NCBI RefSeq assembly: GCF_000383915.1
Contig: NZ_KB912942.1
Span: forward strand, 5,824,564 to 5,888,563
DNA length: 64,000 nucleotides
Reading direction: 5' to 3'
Source: Amycolatopsis benzoatilytica AK 16/65
Lineage (GTDB): Bacteria > Actinomycetota > Actinomycetes > Mycobacteriales > Pseudonocardiaceae
Positions 15,959-24,196 of the stretch are shown piece after piece. Made by a program: the position numbers and the translations under genes. The number at the start of each line of letters is the position of its first letter. Position 1 is the first letter of the stretch. Under the pieces are notes generated by a model. It made no database searches. It was not told the DNA's origin and saw nothing but the letters and a program-made list of their open reading frames with translations.

Positions 15959-17497
15959 ATGGAGGTCACCGCCGCGCCGCGGCGCACCCGGCCCGGCCTC
16001 ACGCTCTTCGCGGTCTGCGCCGCGATCGTGCTGGTCCCGGTCACCGCCACCGGTGCGTCCGTCGCACTGCCCGACATCAGCGGCAGTCTCTCGACCAGCC
16101 TCGCATCCGCCCAGTGGGTGGTGAACGCGTTCTTTCTCGCCTTCGCCGCGTTCATGGCGATCACCGGGTCGCTCGCCGACCTGACCGGACGGCGCCGGAT
16201 GTTCGGCGGCGGCATCGCGCTCTTCTGCGCGGCGATGCTGGTCGCGACATTCGCCCCGTCGATCGGCCTGCTGGTCGGCGCGCGGGTGCTCGCGGGCGTC
16301 GGCGCCGCGTGCGTCACCACCGGTGGCAGTGCCCTCCTCGCGCACGCTTTCGAAGGTCCGGCCCGCACGCGCGCGTTCGGCCTGTTCGGGACGGCGATCG
16401 GGCTCGGGCTCGCGTTCGGGCCGTTGCTCGCCGGCCTGTTGGTCACGTCGCTGGGCTGGCGCGCGTTCTTCGGCGCGGCCGCGGTCGTGGTGCTGCCTCT
16501 CCTCGCGCTGGTGCCGCTGCTCACCGAGTCGAAGGACGCCCACCCGGCCGGCGCGGACTGGCCGGGTGCGTTCACGTTCACCGCGGGCCTGTCGCTGTTC
16601 GTGCTCGCGCTGATCGAGGGCCCGGAGCTGGGCTGGGGCAGCCCGCTCGTGCTCGCCGCGTTCGCCGCGTTCGCGGTGCTGCTGACGGTGTTCGTGGTGA
16701 TCGAACGCCGCAAGGACCACCCGATGATCGACGTTTCGCTCTTCACCCAGCCGCGGTTCCTCGCGATCTGCGCGATGCCGGTATTGCTGGCCTTCGGGTT
16801 CGTCGCGCTGCTCATCGCCCTGCCGCCGTACTTCATGGCGGTCGACGGGCTGAGCGCGAGCGGTGCCGGGCTGCTGCTCGTCCTGCTGACCGGGCCAACG
16901 CTCGTCGTGCCGATCGCGATCTCCTCGATCGCGCACCGCGTGCAGCAGCGCGTCCTGCTGGTCGTGACGATGCTGCTCGTCGCCGGGGGTGCCGCGTGGC
17001 TGACGGTGATCCACCCTGGAGCCTCGATCGGCGAGATCGCCGGACCGCTGCTGTGCATCGGCGCCGGCTTCGGCGTTTCGCTGGCGATCCTCGACGGCGC
17101 GGCGGTGTCGTCGGTCGAGCCGGCGCGAGCGGGGATGGCCGCGGGCGTGTTCAACACGATGCGTCTCGGCGGCGAGTCCGTCGCGATCGCCGTGCTCGGT
17201 TCGCTGCTCACCGCCGTCACGCAGGCCAAGCTCGGGGACACGCTCAGCGAGGAGAAGGCCGGACCGGTCACCGCGAAGCTGCTGCAAGGCGACATGACCG
17301 GCGCGGTCGACGCGGCTGGTCCGGGTGCCCGCGACGCGGCGACCGCAGCCTACACCGGTGCGCTGCACATCGGACTGTGGACAATCGCGGCGGTGTCGTT
17401 GCTCGGCGCGATCACGGTCGGTCTGCTCGCCCGCGAGCCGCGTACGACGGACCGCGAGCCCGACGAGGCCGCTGAGTTGACCGGCCAGACTGCGTGA
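15959..17497 (+). CDS. MFS multidrug efflux transporter, 14-helix EmrB/QacA type
   Basis: A 512-residue proton-coupled exporter with 14 predicted helices. Motif A is seen in GSLADLTGRRRMF, and motif C-like Gly-rich helices appear in FGTAIGLGLAFGPLLAG. A region typical of the DHA2 family follows, and the cytosolic tail is hydrophilic. The chosen ATG has a ribosome site (GGAAGG, about 8 bases). A leaderless GTG at 15932 would add 9 residues. It is divergent from marR and coupled by GTGA to the quinone reductase, so export and reductive detoxification are co-expressed. Confidence 0.88.
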   Translation: MEVTAAPRRTRPGLTLFAVCAAIVLVPVTATGASVALPDISGSLSTSLASAQWVVNAFFLAFAAFMAITGSLADLTGRRRMFGGGIALFCAAMLVATFAPSIGLLVGARVLAGVGAACVTTGGSALLAHAFEGPARTRAFGLFGTAIGLGLAFGPLLAGLLVTSLGWRAFFGAAAVVVLPLLALVPLLTESKDAHPAGADWPGAFTFTAGLSLFVLALIEGPELGWGSPLVLAAFAAFAVLLTVFVVIERRKDHPMIDVSLFTQPRFLAICAMPVLLAFGFVALLIALPPYFMAVDGLSASGAGLLLVLLTGPTLVVPIAISSIAHRVQQRVLLVVTMLLVAGGAAWLTVIHPGASIGEIAGPLLCIGAGFGVSLAILDGAAVSSVEPARAGMAAGVFNTMRLGGESVAIAVLGSLLTAVTQAKLGDTLSEEKAGPVTAKLLQGDMTGAVDAAGPGARDAATAAYTGALHIGLWTIAAVSLLGAITVGLLAREPRTTDREPDEAAELTGQTA

Positions 17498-18549
17498 GCA
17501 CGGCGACGATGCGGGCCGCGGTGTTCTCCCGTCGCCGCGGAAGGACGACAGCCCGCGTCACGGAACGCCCGGTACCGGTTCCCAGCCCCGGTGAGGTGCG
17601 GATCCGCGTACAGGCGTCCGGAGTGAACCCGATCGACGCGAAATCGCGCGGCCGCTCGGATGACAGCGACTACGTGCCGAACCACGACGGTGCCGGGATC
17701 GTCGACTTCGTTGGCGAGGGTGTCGATCCGGCGCGAGCCGGGCAGCGCGTGTGGCTGTGGGCGGCGAGCTGGCAGCGCACAAGCGGCACCGCGCAGGAGT
17801 ACGTCACGCTGCCGGCTGCGCTCGCGATTCCATTGCCGGACAACGTTTCCTTCGAAACCGGCGCGAGTGTCGGCATCCCAGCGCTGACCGCACATCGATG
17901 CCTCACCATCGGCGAAGGCGGTCCCGCGCAGCTCGCGCCCGACACGTTGACCGGTCGCACGGTGCTGGTCGCGGGCGGTGCCGGCGCGGTCGGCAACGCC
18001 GCGATCCAGCTGGCGCGCTGGGCCGGAGCTTCGGTCGTCACGACGGTCAGCACGCCAGAGAAAGCCGTACTGGCCAAGGCCGCCGGTGCGACGCGCGTGG
18101 TGAACTACCGCACCGAGGACGTCGCCGAGGCCGTGCGCGCGTTCGCGCCAGCGGGGGTAGACGTCGTCGTGGAGGTCGCGGTGGCACAGAACAGCGCGAT
18201 CGACGCGGCAGTGCTAGCGCCTGGCGGGACCGTGGCGTATTACGCGTGCGACGAGGGCGACACTCTCACCCTTGACGTACGCGCGATGATGATGCCGAAC
18301 CTCCGCTGGCAAGGCGTGTTCCTCTACGCCATTCCAGCGAACGCGGCAAAGAACGGCGTCGCGGCGGTTTCGAGAGCACTGGCCGACGGCGGTCTACGAG
18401 GGGGCGAAGAAGCCGGATTGCCGTGGCACCGGTTCCCGCTGGAAAACACCACAGCCGCACTGGACGCCGTACTCGACCCGACGGTAACCGGAAAATCCTT
18501 GATCGTTTTTCCTGATCACCGAAAGAGAAAAGGAGTGCACCACCCATGA
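17494..18549 (+). CDS. NADPH:quinone reductase-like (zeta-crystallin type) medium-chain dehydrogenase
   Basis: A 351-residue zinc-free MDR enzyme. The N-terminal GroES-like domain has VPSPGEVRIRVQASGVNPID and HDGAGIV, and the Rossmann site is VLVAGGAGAVGNAAIQLAR at about residue 150. There are no catalytic zinc ligands. It likely reduces quinones or reactive enones using NADPH. The GTG start overlaps the MFS stop and its end overlaps the SDR start, so it is in the middle of a three-gene operon. Confidence 0.87.
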   Translation: MSTATMRAAVFSRRRGRTTARVTERPVPVPSPGEVRIRVQASGVNPIDAKSRGRSDDSDYVPNHDGAGIVDFVGEGVDPARAGQRVWLWAASWQRTSGTAQEYVTLPAALAIPLPDNVSFETGASVGIPALTAHRCLTIGEGGPAQLAPDTLTGRTVLVAGGAGAVGNAAIQLARWAGASVVTTVSTPEKAVLAKAAGATRVVNYRTEDVAEAVRAFAPAGVDVVVEVAVAQNSAIDAAVLAPGGTVAYYACDEGDTLTLDVRAMMMPNLRWQGVFLYAIPANAAKNGVAAVSRALADGGLRGGEEAGLPWHRFPLENTTAALDAVLDPTVTGKSLIVFPDHRKRKGVHHP

Positions 18550-19388
18550 GCCCACGCGTCTGGTTGATCACCGGGGCGTCGTCCGGTTTCGGCAGAGCCC
18601 TCGCCGAGGCCGCCCTCGCCGCCGGCGACACCGTGGCCGCCGCCGTCCGCAAACCGGACTCGGTGGCCGACCTCGTCGCGGCGTACCCCGAGAGGGCCTG
18701 GCCGGTACAGCTCGACGTCACCGACGACGCGCGCGTCCCCGCCGCGGTCGCCGAGGTCCTCGACCGCCACGGCCGGATCGACGTGCTGGTCAACAACGCC
18801 GGCTTCGGCCTCGTCGGCGCCGCGGAGGAGACGACCGCCGCTGAACTGCGCGACCTCATGCACCTGCACCTGTTCGGCCCGGCCGAACTCACCCGCGCCG
18901 TGCTGCCCGGCATGCGCGAGCGCGGCACCGGCGCGATCGTGCAGCTCAGCAGCCAAGGCGGCCGGCTGTCGTTCGGCGGCATCTCCGCATACTCCGCCAC
19001 GAAGTTCGCACTGGAGGGCTGGTCGGAGGCACTGGCGGCGGAGGTCAAGCCGTTCGGCATCGACGTGCTGATCGTCGAGCCCGGCGCGTTCCGCACCGGC
19101 TTCAACAAGCCGGGCGTGCTGAAGTTCAGCGAGATCGGCGAGGTGTACCGCGAAGCGCTCGAACCGGTCCGCTCCGGCCTCACCGGCGCGGACGGCGGGC
19201 AACCGGGCGACCCGGTACGGGCGGCCGAGGCGATCCTGACCGCACTCGCCGCCGAGGAGACGCCGCTGCGACTGCCGCTGGGCAGCGACGCGGTGGAGAA
19301 CATCTCGGCCGCACTGGAGTCGGCCCGGACGGAACTGCTGAAGTGGGAGCAAGTTTCCCGCGGCGCGGATTTCCCCGCCGGGGAATAG
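18546..19388 (+). CDS. Short-chain dehydrogenase/reductase
   Basis: A 280-residue classical SDR. The cofactor motif TGASSGFG is at 9-16, NNAG at 83-86, and the catalytic Ser136, Tyr149 and Lys153 are in IVQLSSQGG and AYSATK. The C-terminal ~80 residues are longer than minimal SDRs, as in the oxidoreductase group that acts on larger or hydrophobic substrates. It is the last gene of the MFS-MDR-SDR operon and is followed by a strong terminator. The substrate is unknown. Confidence 0.88.
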   Translation: MSPRVWLITGASSGFGRALAEAALAAGDTVAAAVRKPDSVADLVAAYPERAWPVQLDVTDDARVPAAVAEVLDRHGRIDVLVNNAGFGLVGAAEETTAAELRDLMHLHLFGPAELTRAVLPGMRERGTGAIVQLSSQGGRLSFGGISAYSATKFALEGWSEALAAEVKPFGIDVLIVEPGAFRTGFNKPGVLKFSEIGEVYREALEPVRSGLTGADGGQPGDPVRAAEAILTALAAEETPLRLPLGSDAVENISAALESARTELLKWEQVSRGADFPAGE

Positions 19389-19396
19389 CGTTAGAT

Positions 19397-19435
19397 AAAA
19401 ATTGGCCGCGGCACCGGTGTCGCGGCCAATTTTTT
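19397..19435 (+). terminator. Intrinsic terminator of the efflux operon
   Basis: A 14-bp perfect stem, AAAAATTGGCCGCG (19397-19410) with its complement at 19421-19434, encloses a 10-base loop and ends in six T residues. This is a textbook rho-independent terminator, unusual in such a GC-rich genome. Because of its A-run it also works in the opposite direction. Confidence 0.9.
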
Positions 19436-19535
19436 ATCGGCACCGTTCTCTGCACCGAAAGTGACATACCGGCACCCTCGCCACCCCGATTAGCCTGAAA
19501 ACAGCAACAACCGATAAAAGAATTGGGGAGAAACA

Positions 19536-20360
19536 ATGGCGAAACCGGTCCGCATCGGCGTACAGCTCGTGCAGGGCGGCGAAGGTGTCACCTACCGGGC
19601 GTTGCGCGACAAGGTGTTCGAAATCGAGGAAGCGGGCACCGACGTCCTCTTCTGCTACGACCACTTCAATGTCCCGGTGGGCACGATCGACCCGGTCAAG
19701 GGCATCGCGGCCGAAGGCGAGCAGCCCGATGTCGAGAACTTCGAGGCGTGGACGGTGCTTTCGGCCTGGGCCGAGCAGACCGAGCGTCTGGAGCTGGGCG
19801 TGCTGGTGTCCGGCATGGGATACCGCAACCCGGACCTGCTGGCCGACATGGCCCGCACGGTCGACCACGTCTCCGGCGGCCGCCTGATCCTCGGCGTGGG
19901 CGCCGGCTGGTACGAGAAGGACTACACCACCTACGGGTTCGAGTTCGGCACGGTGGGTTCGCGGATGAAGGCATTCGCCGAGGGCCTGCAGCGCATCGAA
20001 CACCGGCTGGCGGTGCTCAACCCGGCACCGCAGCGAAAGATCCCGATCCTCATCGGTGGCGGCGGTGAGAAGAAGACGCTGCCGCTGGTGGCGCGGCACG
20101 CCGACATCTGGCACTTCTTCGACAACCTCGACACGCTGGCGCACAAGGACAAGATCCTGCGCGAGAACGCCGACGCGATCGGCCGCGACCACGCCGAGAT
20201 CGAACGATCACAGGAGTGGGCGGGTCTGGAGCTGGCCGACGCTTACGCCGACGCCGGCGTCACGCTGTTCACGCTCGTGCTGTGGTCACCGCACGACCTC
20301 ACTGAGCTGCGCAAGGCGCTGGCGTGGCGGGACGAGCGCAACAAGCGGCTTGCGGACTAA
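19536..20360 (+). CDS. LLM-class F420-dependent oxidoreductase
   Basis: A 274-residue luciferase-like monooxygenase-fold protein, probably using F420 rather than FMN. Visible features are the N-terminal IGVQLVQGG, the DVLFCYDHFN segment, the LGVLVSGMGYRNP strand, DHVSGGRLILGVGAGWY and IPILIGGGGEKKTL. The ATG has GGGGAG 6 bases upstream, and a TAGCCT -10 box lies about 45 bases further up. It stands alone after the terminator. The host makes F420 (fbiA and fbiB are in this window), which supports the cofactor assignment. The substrate is unknown. Confidence 0.85.
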   Translation: MAKPVRIGVQLVQGGEGVTYRALRDKVFEIEEAGTDVLFCYDHFNVPVGTIDPVKGIAAEGEQPDVENFEAWTVLSAWAEQTERLELGVLVSGMGYRNPDLLADMARTVDHVSGGRLILGVGAGWYEKDYTTYGFEFGTVGSRMKAFAEGLQRIEHRLAVLNPAPQRKIPILIGGGGEKKTLPLVARHADIWHFFDNLDTLAHKDKILRENADAIGRDHAEIERSQEWAGLELADAYADAGVTLFTLVLWSPHDLTELRKALAWRDERNKRLAD

Positions 20361-20446
20361 CGTTTCGCGGACAGTCCGGACGGCGGTGAAGGCACTGGAC
20401 CTGGCACCACCCTAGCTCGTCGAGCCGGACGATCCCCGGCAGGAAT

Positions 20447-20490
20447 CACAATGGACCGCGAAGCGTCGCGACACCTCGCGGTCCATTGTG
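20447..20490. terminator. Long inverted repeat between convergent genes
   Basis: CACAATGGACCGCGA (20447-20461) is perfectly complementary to 20476-20490, a 15-bp stem with a 14-base loop. Outer CCGGAC (20425-20430) and GTCCGG (20491-20496) can extend it. Lying between the F420 oxidoreductase end and the hadB-like end, it is a likely bidirectional terminator. Confidence 0.7.
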
Positions 20491-20535
20491 GTCCGGAAAA
20501 CCCGAAATCGAGCGAACGCCGGAAACTTGCCTTGA

Positions 20536-20946
20536 TCACCGCGCGAAGTGGACCTGAACCTTCGCCGCAGCAAGGACTTTCTCGCCGTCGCAGGTCGCCT
20601 CCAGCTCGACGGTCACTGTCCCGTCCTCAGCGCGCCCGGTCACCACTCCACCGACAGTCACCGTCACCGCGCCGCCGTCGGGCACCACCACCGGGCGGCG
20701 GAACCGAGCACGGCAGCCGGTGACGAATGCCGCGCCGCCCGCCCAGTCGGTCACCGCACGCACCGCGAGCCCGAACGTCAGCATCCCGTGCGCGATCACG
20801 CCCGGCAATCCGGCTTCCCGAGCCTCGCGGTCGCTCCAGTGGATCGGGTTCAGGTCCCCCGACGCACCCGCGTAGCGCACGAGATCGGCCCGCGTCAGCG
20901 GAAACGAGCGCTCCGGAAGACGCTCGCCCACAACGGCTTCAGCCAT
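20536..20946 (-). CDS. MaoC-like (3R)-hydroxyacyl dehydratase, HadB-like catalytic subunit
   Basis: A 136-residue hot-dog fold protein with the full hydratase-2 motif YAGASGDLNPIHWSD, giving catalytic Asp31 and His36. It should dehydrate a beta-hydroxyacyl-ACP or -CoA. The ATG at 20946 is chosen because the family starts just before VGERLP. It overlaps the HadA-like gene by 8 bases. As the last gene of the ACP-KS-CLF-AfsA operon it would provide the dehydration step, working as a heterodimer with its neighbour as in mycobacterial HadAB. Confidence 0.88.
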   Translation of the reverse strand: MAEAVVGERLPERSFPLTRADLVRYAGASGDLNPIHWSDREAREAGLPGVIAHGMLTFGLAVRAVTDWAGGAAFVTGCRARFRRPVVVPDGGAVTVTVGGVVTGRAEDGTVTVELEATCDGEKVLAAAKVQVHFAR

Positions 20947-21355
20947 CGCCGTGCACCGCCCGCGCCACCATCGTCGAGGTGGCCGTACCAACCGGCTCGC
21001 CTGTCTCGGTCGCGATGTCGGCCCGCACGGTCACCACGTCGTTGCCGCCGGATTGCGCCACGTCGAGAACCGTCACCACGACGGTAAGCCGGTCGCCCAC
21101 GCGAATCGGCCGCACCGCGGTGAACTCCTGGGAGCGGTGCACGACCCGGCCGTAGTCGAGCCCGAAAGCCGGGTCGAAATGCACCTGCCGCTCGGCGCGC
21201 ATGGCCAGCACGATCGGGAACGTCGGCGGCGCGAAGGCCGGGTCGCCGAGCGGCTCGCCCAGCGCCGCCGCGAACTCGCGGATCTTCTCGGCACCGACCT
21301 CGTACGGTTCGGTCGGCGGGTACGCGCGGCCCGCGTAGGTCCGGTCCAGCGCCAT
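20939..21355 (-). CDS. FAS1-like / MaoC N-domain dehydratase subunit, HadA-like
   Basis: A 138-residue hot-dog protein. It has the AYPPTEPYEVGAEKIREFA start and the FAPPTFPIVLA segment typical of the substrate-binding HadA subunit. It lacks the catalytic Asp-x-Asn-Pro-x-x-His motif, which its partner HadB supplies. The ATG lies one base after the HAD-phosphatase stop codon. Together with the HadB-like gene it forms a heterodimeric dehydratase of the kind used in FAS-II and in highly reducing type II PKS clusters. Confidence 0.87.
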   Translation of the reverse strand: MALDRTYAGRAYPPTEPYEVGAEKIREFAAALGEPLGDPAFAPPTFPIVLAMRAERQVHFDPAFGLDYGRVVHRSQEFTAVRPIRVGDRLTVVVTVLDVAQSGGNDVVTVRADIATETGEPVGTATSTMVARAVHGDG

Positions 21356-21356
21356 G

Positions 21357-22043
21357 TCAGCCCGGAATCCCGGCCAGCCGTGACCAGCCTTCCGTGGCCG
21401 CGATGGCGCCGAGGTCCGGGTTCTCCCCCACTACGACCGGATTACCGACCAGCTGCAGCAGCCCGAGGTCCGAGGTGTGGTCGCCGTAGGCGTGGCAGTC
21501 GGCCGCGTCGACGCCCGTGCCCGCGATCAGTTCGCGCGCCAGGTTCGCCTTCGCGTCGCCGATCATCGTGCGGGTGACCTCGCCGGTGTAGACCCCGTCG
21601 AGCACCGCCAGCTGCGTGCACATCGCGAGGTCGGCACCACAGTGCTCGCGCACCGGATCCAGGCACGCGGAGAACGATCCCGACACCAGCACGGTGGTCA
21701 TGCCCGCATCGGCGTGCCCGCGCAACGCGGCAAGAACGTCGGTATGGAAGAGTCCGCCTCGCGTGAGGCGGGCGGCGAACCATTGCCTGCCGATGCCAGC
21801 GACCTCGTCGGCCTTATACCCGGCGAAACGCCGGTAGAAAAGCCGGTTGCCCTCCGACCGGGGCATACCGGGCTTGAGCAGCGCCCGGGCCGCGTCGTGC
21901 AACTTCCGCTGCTCCTGCTCGGAATGGCCGACGGCGGCGAGGAAATAGTCGTAGAAGTCGAACATGCTTTTGATGGAGATCAGCGTCTCGTCGACGTCGA
22001 AGAACGCGATCGGACGGAACCGGGCGGGTGCGGTGCCGGGCAC
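21357..22043 (-). CDS. HAD-IB family phosphatase
   Basis: A 228-residue HAD hydrolase. The nucleophile motif FFDVDETLIS has Asp16 and Asp18, motif II Ser lies in TTVLVSGSFS, the motif III Lys is in IGDAKANLA and motif IV is YGDHTSDLGLL. It is related to the SerB/PhoC group, not the FkbH glyceryl-ACP group. The GTG start has AGGAGG. Lying directly after the AfsA-like gene, it may dephosphorylate a butenolide phosphate formed from a dihydroxyacetone-phosphate-type unit. That role is inferred from context. Confidence 0.87.
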   Translation of the reverse strand: MPGTAPARFRPIAFFDVDETLISIKSMFDFYDYFLAAVGHSEQEQRKLHDAARALLKPGMPRSEGNRLFYRRFAGYKADEVAGIGRQWFAARLTRGGLFHTDVLAALRGHADAGMTTVLVSGSFSACLDPVREHCGADLAMCTQLAVLDGVYTGEVTRTMIGDAKANLARELIAGTGVDAADCHAYGDHTSDLGLLQLVGNPVVVGENPDLGAIAATEGWSRLAGIPG

Positions 22044-22078
22044 GGGTGCCTCCTGATGATCAGCGGATCCGGGCAGGT

Positions 22079-23029
22079 TCAGCCCAGGACAAGGTCGAGG
22101 TCGGCGACTTCGGCACCGCTCTGGCGCGCGGTCATCCGGTACGAACGCGCTGCCGCGCCGGGCTCAGCGCTCAACTCGACCGCGGCGTCCAGCTCGGCGA
22201 ATTTGCGGAAGCGGCCGTCGAGCCGCACGACGCGGCGCGGCCACGGGCCGTCGGCGGCGAGCAGCAGCGCGCACTGCCGGGCGGCCTCGCTCAGCACCAT
22301 CGCGGGCACGTGGTCGTATGGATGGTCGTACATGCTGCGGTTGGCGAAGGTGCGCGGGCTGAGCGCCGCGGTGAGCCCGCGCGCCTCTTTCGCCACCGCG
22401 TCCAGGACGACGTTGGCCTGGTCGGCGCGGCCGACCTCGAAGGCGTTCGCGGGCGCTCCGACCGCCTCGGCGGGCAGCGTGAACGCGGTCGGTACACCAC
22501 TGCCGCGCTGCATGCGCCGCAACTGGTGGTACTGCTCAGTCGGGGTGCAGCCGACGTCCATGGTGAGACGACCCAGCGGGTGTCCGTCGAGCACGAGGTC
22601 CATGGCGAACGCCAGGAACCGCACGCTGCCCCCGCGTTCGCGCCGATCGGTGACCGTGCCGTCGACACGCAGCTCGCCCGGACGTTCGCCGCAGGTCAGT
22701 GCTGCCGGGTCGGACAGGTCGAGCGACCACGCGCTGACCATGAAGGTCGTATCGCGCGGCACCCCCTGCCCGACGTGCGCGACATACGTGACCGCTTGCC
22801 GACCGGCCTCCAGCACGTTCAACGGGTCGTACCAGCGGCTGTGGTCGGGGTGGTCGCGAAAGTAGGAGTGCGACTGCGGAAGCTGCGCCGCGCAGGCGAA
22901 ATCAGTGCCAGCGCGGGGTTCGCAGCCGGTGAGGAAGACCTCCGACAGCGACCAGCGGTGGACGAGCCCGCGCGGCACAGTCTGTTCGTAGGACAGAACT
23001 GGCGGCGCGGAGTCGAGCGTCGTTTCCAT
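22079..23029 (-). CDS. AfsA/ScbA-family gamma-butyrolactone (butenolide) synthase
   Basis: A 316-residue protein with two AfsA hot-dog repeats. Repeat 1 has VHRWSLSEVFLTG and AAQLPQSHSYFRDH, and DPLNVLEAGRQ ends its helix. Repeat 2 has NRSMYDHPYDHVPAM and VLSEAARQ. AfsA proteins join a beta-ketoacyl thioester to a dihydroxyacetone-phosphate-type acceptor, giving a butenolide phosphate. The acidic residue in SEVFLT (Glu30) aligns with the conserved family Glu. Uniquely here it sits inside an operon with its own ACP, KS, CLF and dehydratases, 18 bases after the CLF gene. No receptor gene or butenolide reductase is adjacent. Confidence 0.87.
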   Translation of the reverse strand: METTLDSAPPVLSYEQTVPRGLVHRWSLSEVFLTGCEPRAGTDFACAAQLPQSHSYFRDHPDHSRWYDPLNVLEAGRQAVTYVAHVGQGVPRDTTFMVSAWSLDLSDPAALTCGERPGELRVDGTVTDRRERGGSVRFLAFAMDLVLDGHPLGRLTMDVGCTPTEQYHQLRRMQRGSGVPTAFTLPAEAVGAPANAFEVGRADQANVVLDAVAKEARGLTAALSPRTFANRSMYDHPYDHVPAMVLSEAARQCALLLAADGPWPRRVVRLDGRFRKFAELDAAVELSAEPGAAARSYRMTARQSGAEVADLDLVLG

Positions 23030-23047
23030 GATTCCTCCGGTTTCGGC

Positions 23048-24196
23048 TCAGGGGTGGTGGGGATAGTCCGGGTGAGTCACGACCAGGCATCCGACCGAAC
23101 CGTCGAAGCCCGCGGAGGTCAGTACGGCCGCCCCGCCGCAGCCACCGGTCCGCCATGGGTATTGCCAGCCGGACAGCAGCACGGCGAGGTTCAGCGCCAC
23201 ACCAGCGCCGTGCGTTTCGCCGAGGACGTGGTCGGTGCGTTGCCTCGGCCCAGCACCGAAGACCGCGCGCAGTCCGCGTTCCTCTACCGCCGCCCAGCCG
23301 CGCCGGCCGCGCGCACCGGGCATCACGGCCGTGATGTCGCCGGGGGCGAGCCCGGCTTCGGCGAGCGCGTCGCGCACTGCCGCCGCGAGCCGCTCGGAGA
23401 CACCGCCAAGGCCGGCAGCCGGGTCGGAAAACCCCGCTGTGACGGCGGAAATCCGGCCCAGCACCCGGCCACCGGCGCGGGTGACGCCAGGAGCGTCGAG
23501 TGCGAACACGGCGCCGCCCTCGGCGAGTGCGGTGCCCGTGGCCAACGCATTGCCTTCGTGCCACGCCCACGCCACAGCCGGCGTCAGCTCCTCGACCGCG
23601 CCGGTGAAGAGCCGTTGCGCACGGCCCGCGACGAGCATCGTGCGGGCGTAGCGCAGCGCGTTCAGCCCGGCGAGCGCGCCGCCGGACACCGTCGCGTTGA
23701 GCCCGGTGAGCCCCTGCCGGATCGCAGACTTCCCGGCGGCCGAGTTCATCAGCGTGCCGGGGAAGTGCGACGGATTGACCAGGTACGGGCTGGCCTGCTC
23801 GAAGGTGTCGCGCAGGAAGTCCAGCACCCCGCTCGCGCTGCCCAGCGCGGTGCCCAGCACTATTCCGGTTTCCGCCGAGGGCAGTCCGTCGCCGGCGTCC
23901 TCCAGCGCGTCGGCGACGGCGGCCAGCGCGAGCTGATCCGTGGCGGTCATCCGGCTCAGGCCCTTCTTCCCGAGCAGCGCCGCCGGATCGAACCCGGCGA
24001 CCTCGCGCACCGGCAGAGGAGGCAGGCCAGGTTCGGCAGCGACGTCCGGCGCTGGCTCCGGTTCGGCCGCGAACCGTTCCGCGAGCGCGGCCAGCCCGCG
24101 CCCGGCGGCGCTCAGCACTCCGCAGCCGACGATATCGACGCTGTCTATTGTGGACATGTGAGAGGCGCCGGCGGACGGCGCGGTGGCGGTGGTCAT
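23048..24196 (-). CDS. Chain-length-factor-like ketosynthase (no nucleophile)
   Basis: A 382-residue KAS-fold protein. Aligning TVSGGALAGLNALRYA with the KS active-site region puts Ala174 where the catalytic Cys should be, and the HGTGT motif is absent, though GETHGAGVALNLA remains near the C-terminus. It should therefore act as the non-condensing partner (CLF) of the ketosynthase next to it. The start MTTATAPSAG overlaps the KS stop as ATGA, as usual for stoichiometric KS-CLF pairs. The N-terminus carries a short Ala/Pro-rich extension. Confidence 0.85.
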   Translation of the reverse strand: MTTATAPSAGASHMSTIDSVDIVGCGVLSAAGRGLAALAERFAAEPEPAPDVAAEPGLPPLPVREVAGFDPAALLGKKGLSRMTATDQLALAAVADALEDAGDGLPSAETGIVLGTALGSASGVLDFLRDTFEQASPYLVNPSHFPGTLMNSAAGKSAIRQGLTGLNATVSGGALAGLNALRYARTMLVAGRAQRLFTGAVEELTPAVAWAWHEGNALATGTALAEGGAVFALDAPGVTRAGGRVLGRISAVTAGFSDPAAGLGGVSERLAAAVRDALAEAGLAPGDITAVMPGARGRRGWAAVEERGLRAVFGAGPRQRTDHVLGETHGAGVALNLAVLLSGWQYPWRTGGCGGAAVLTSAGFDGSVGCLVVTHPDYPHHP

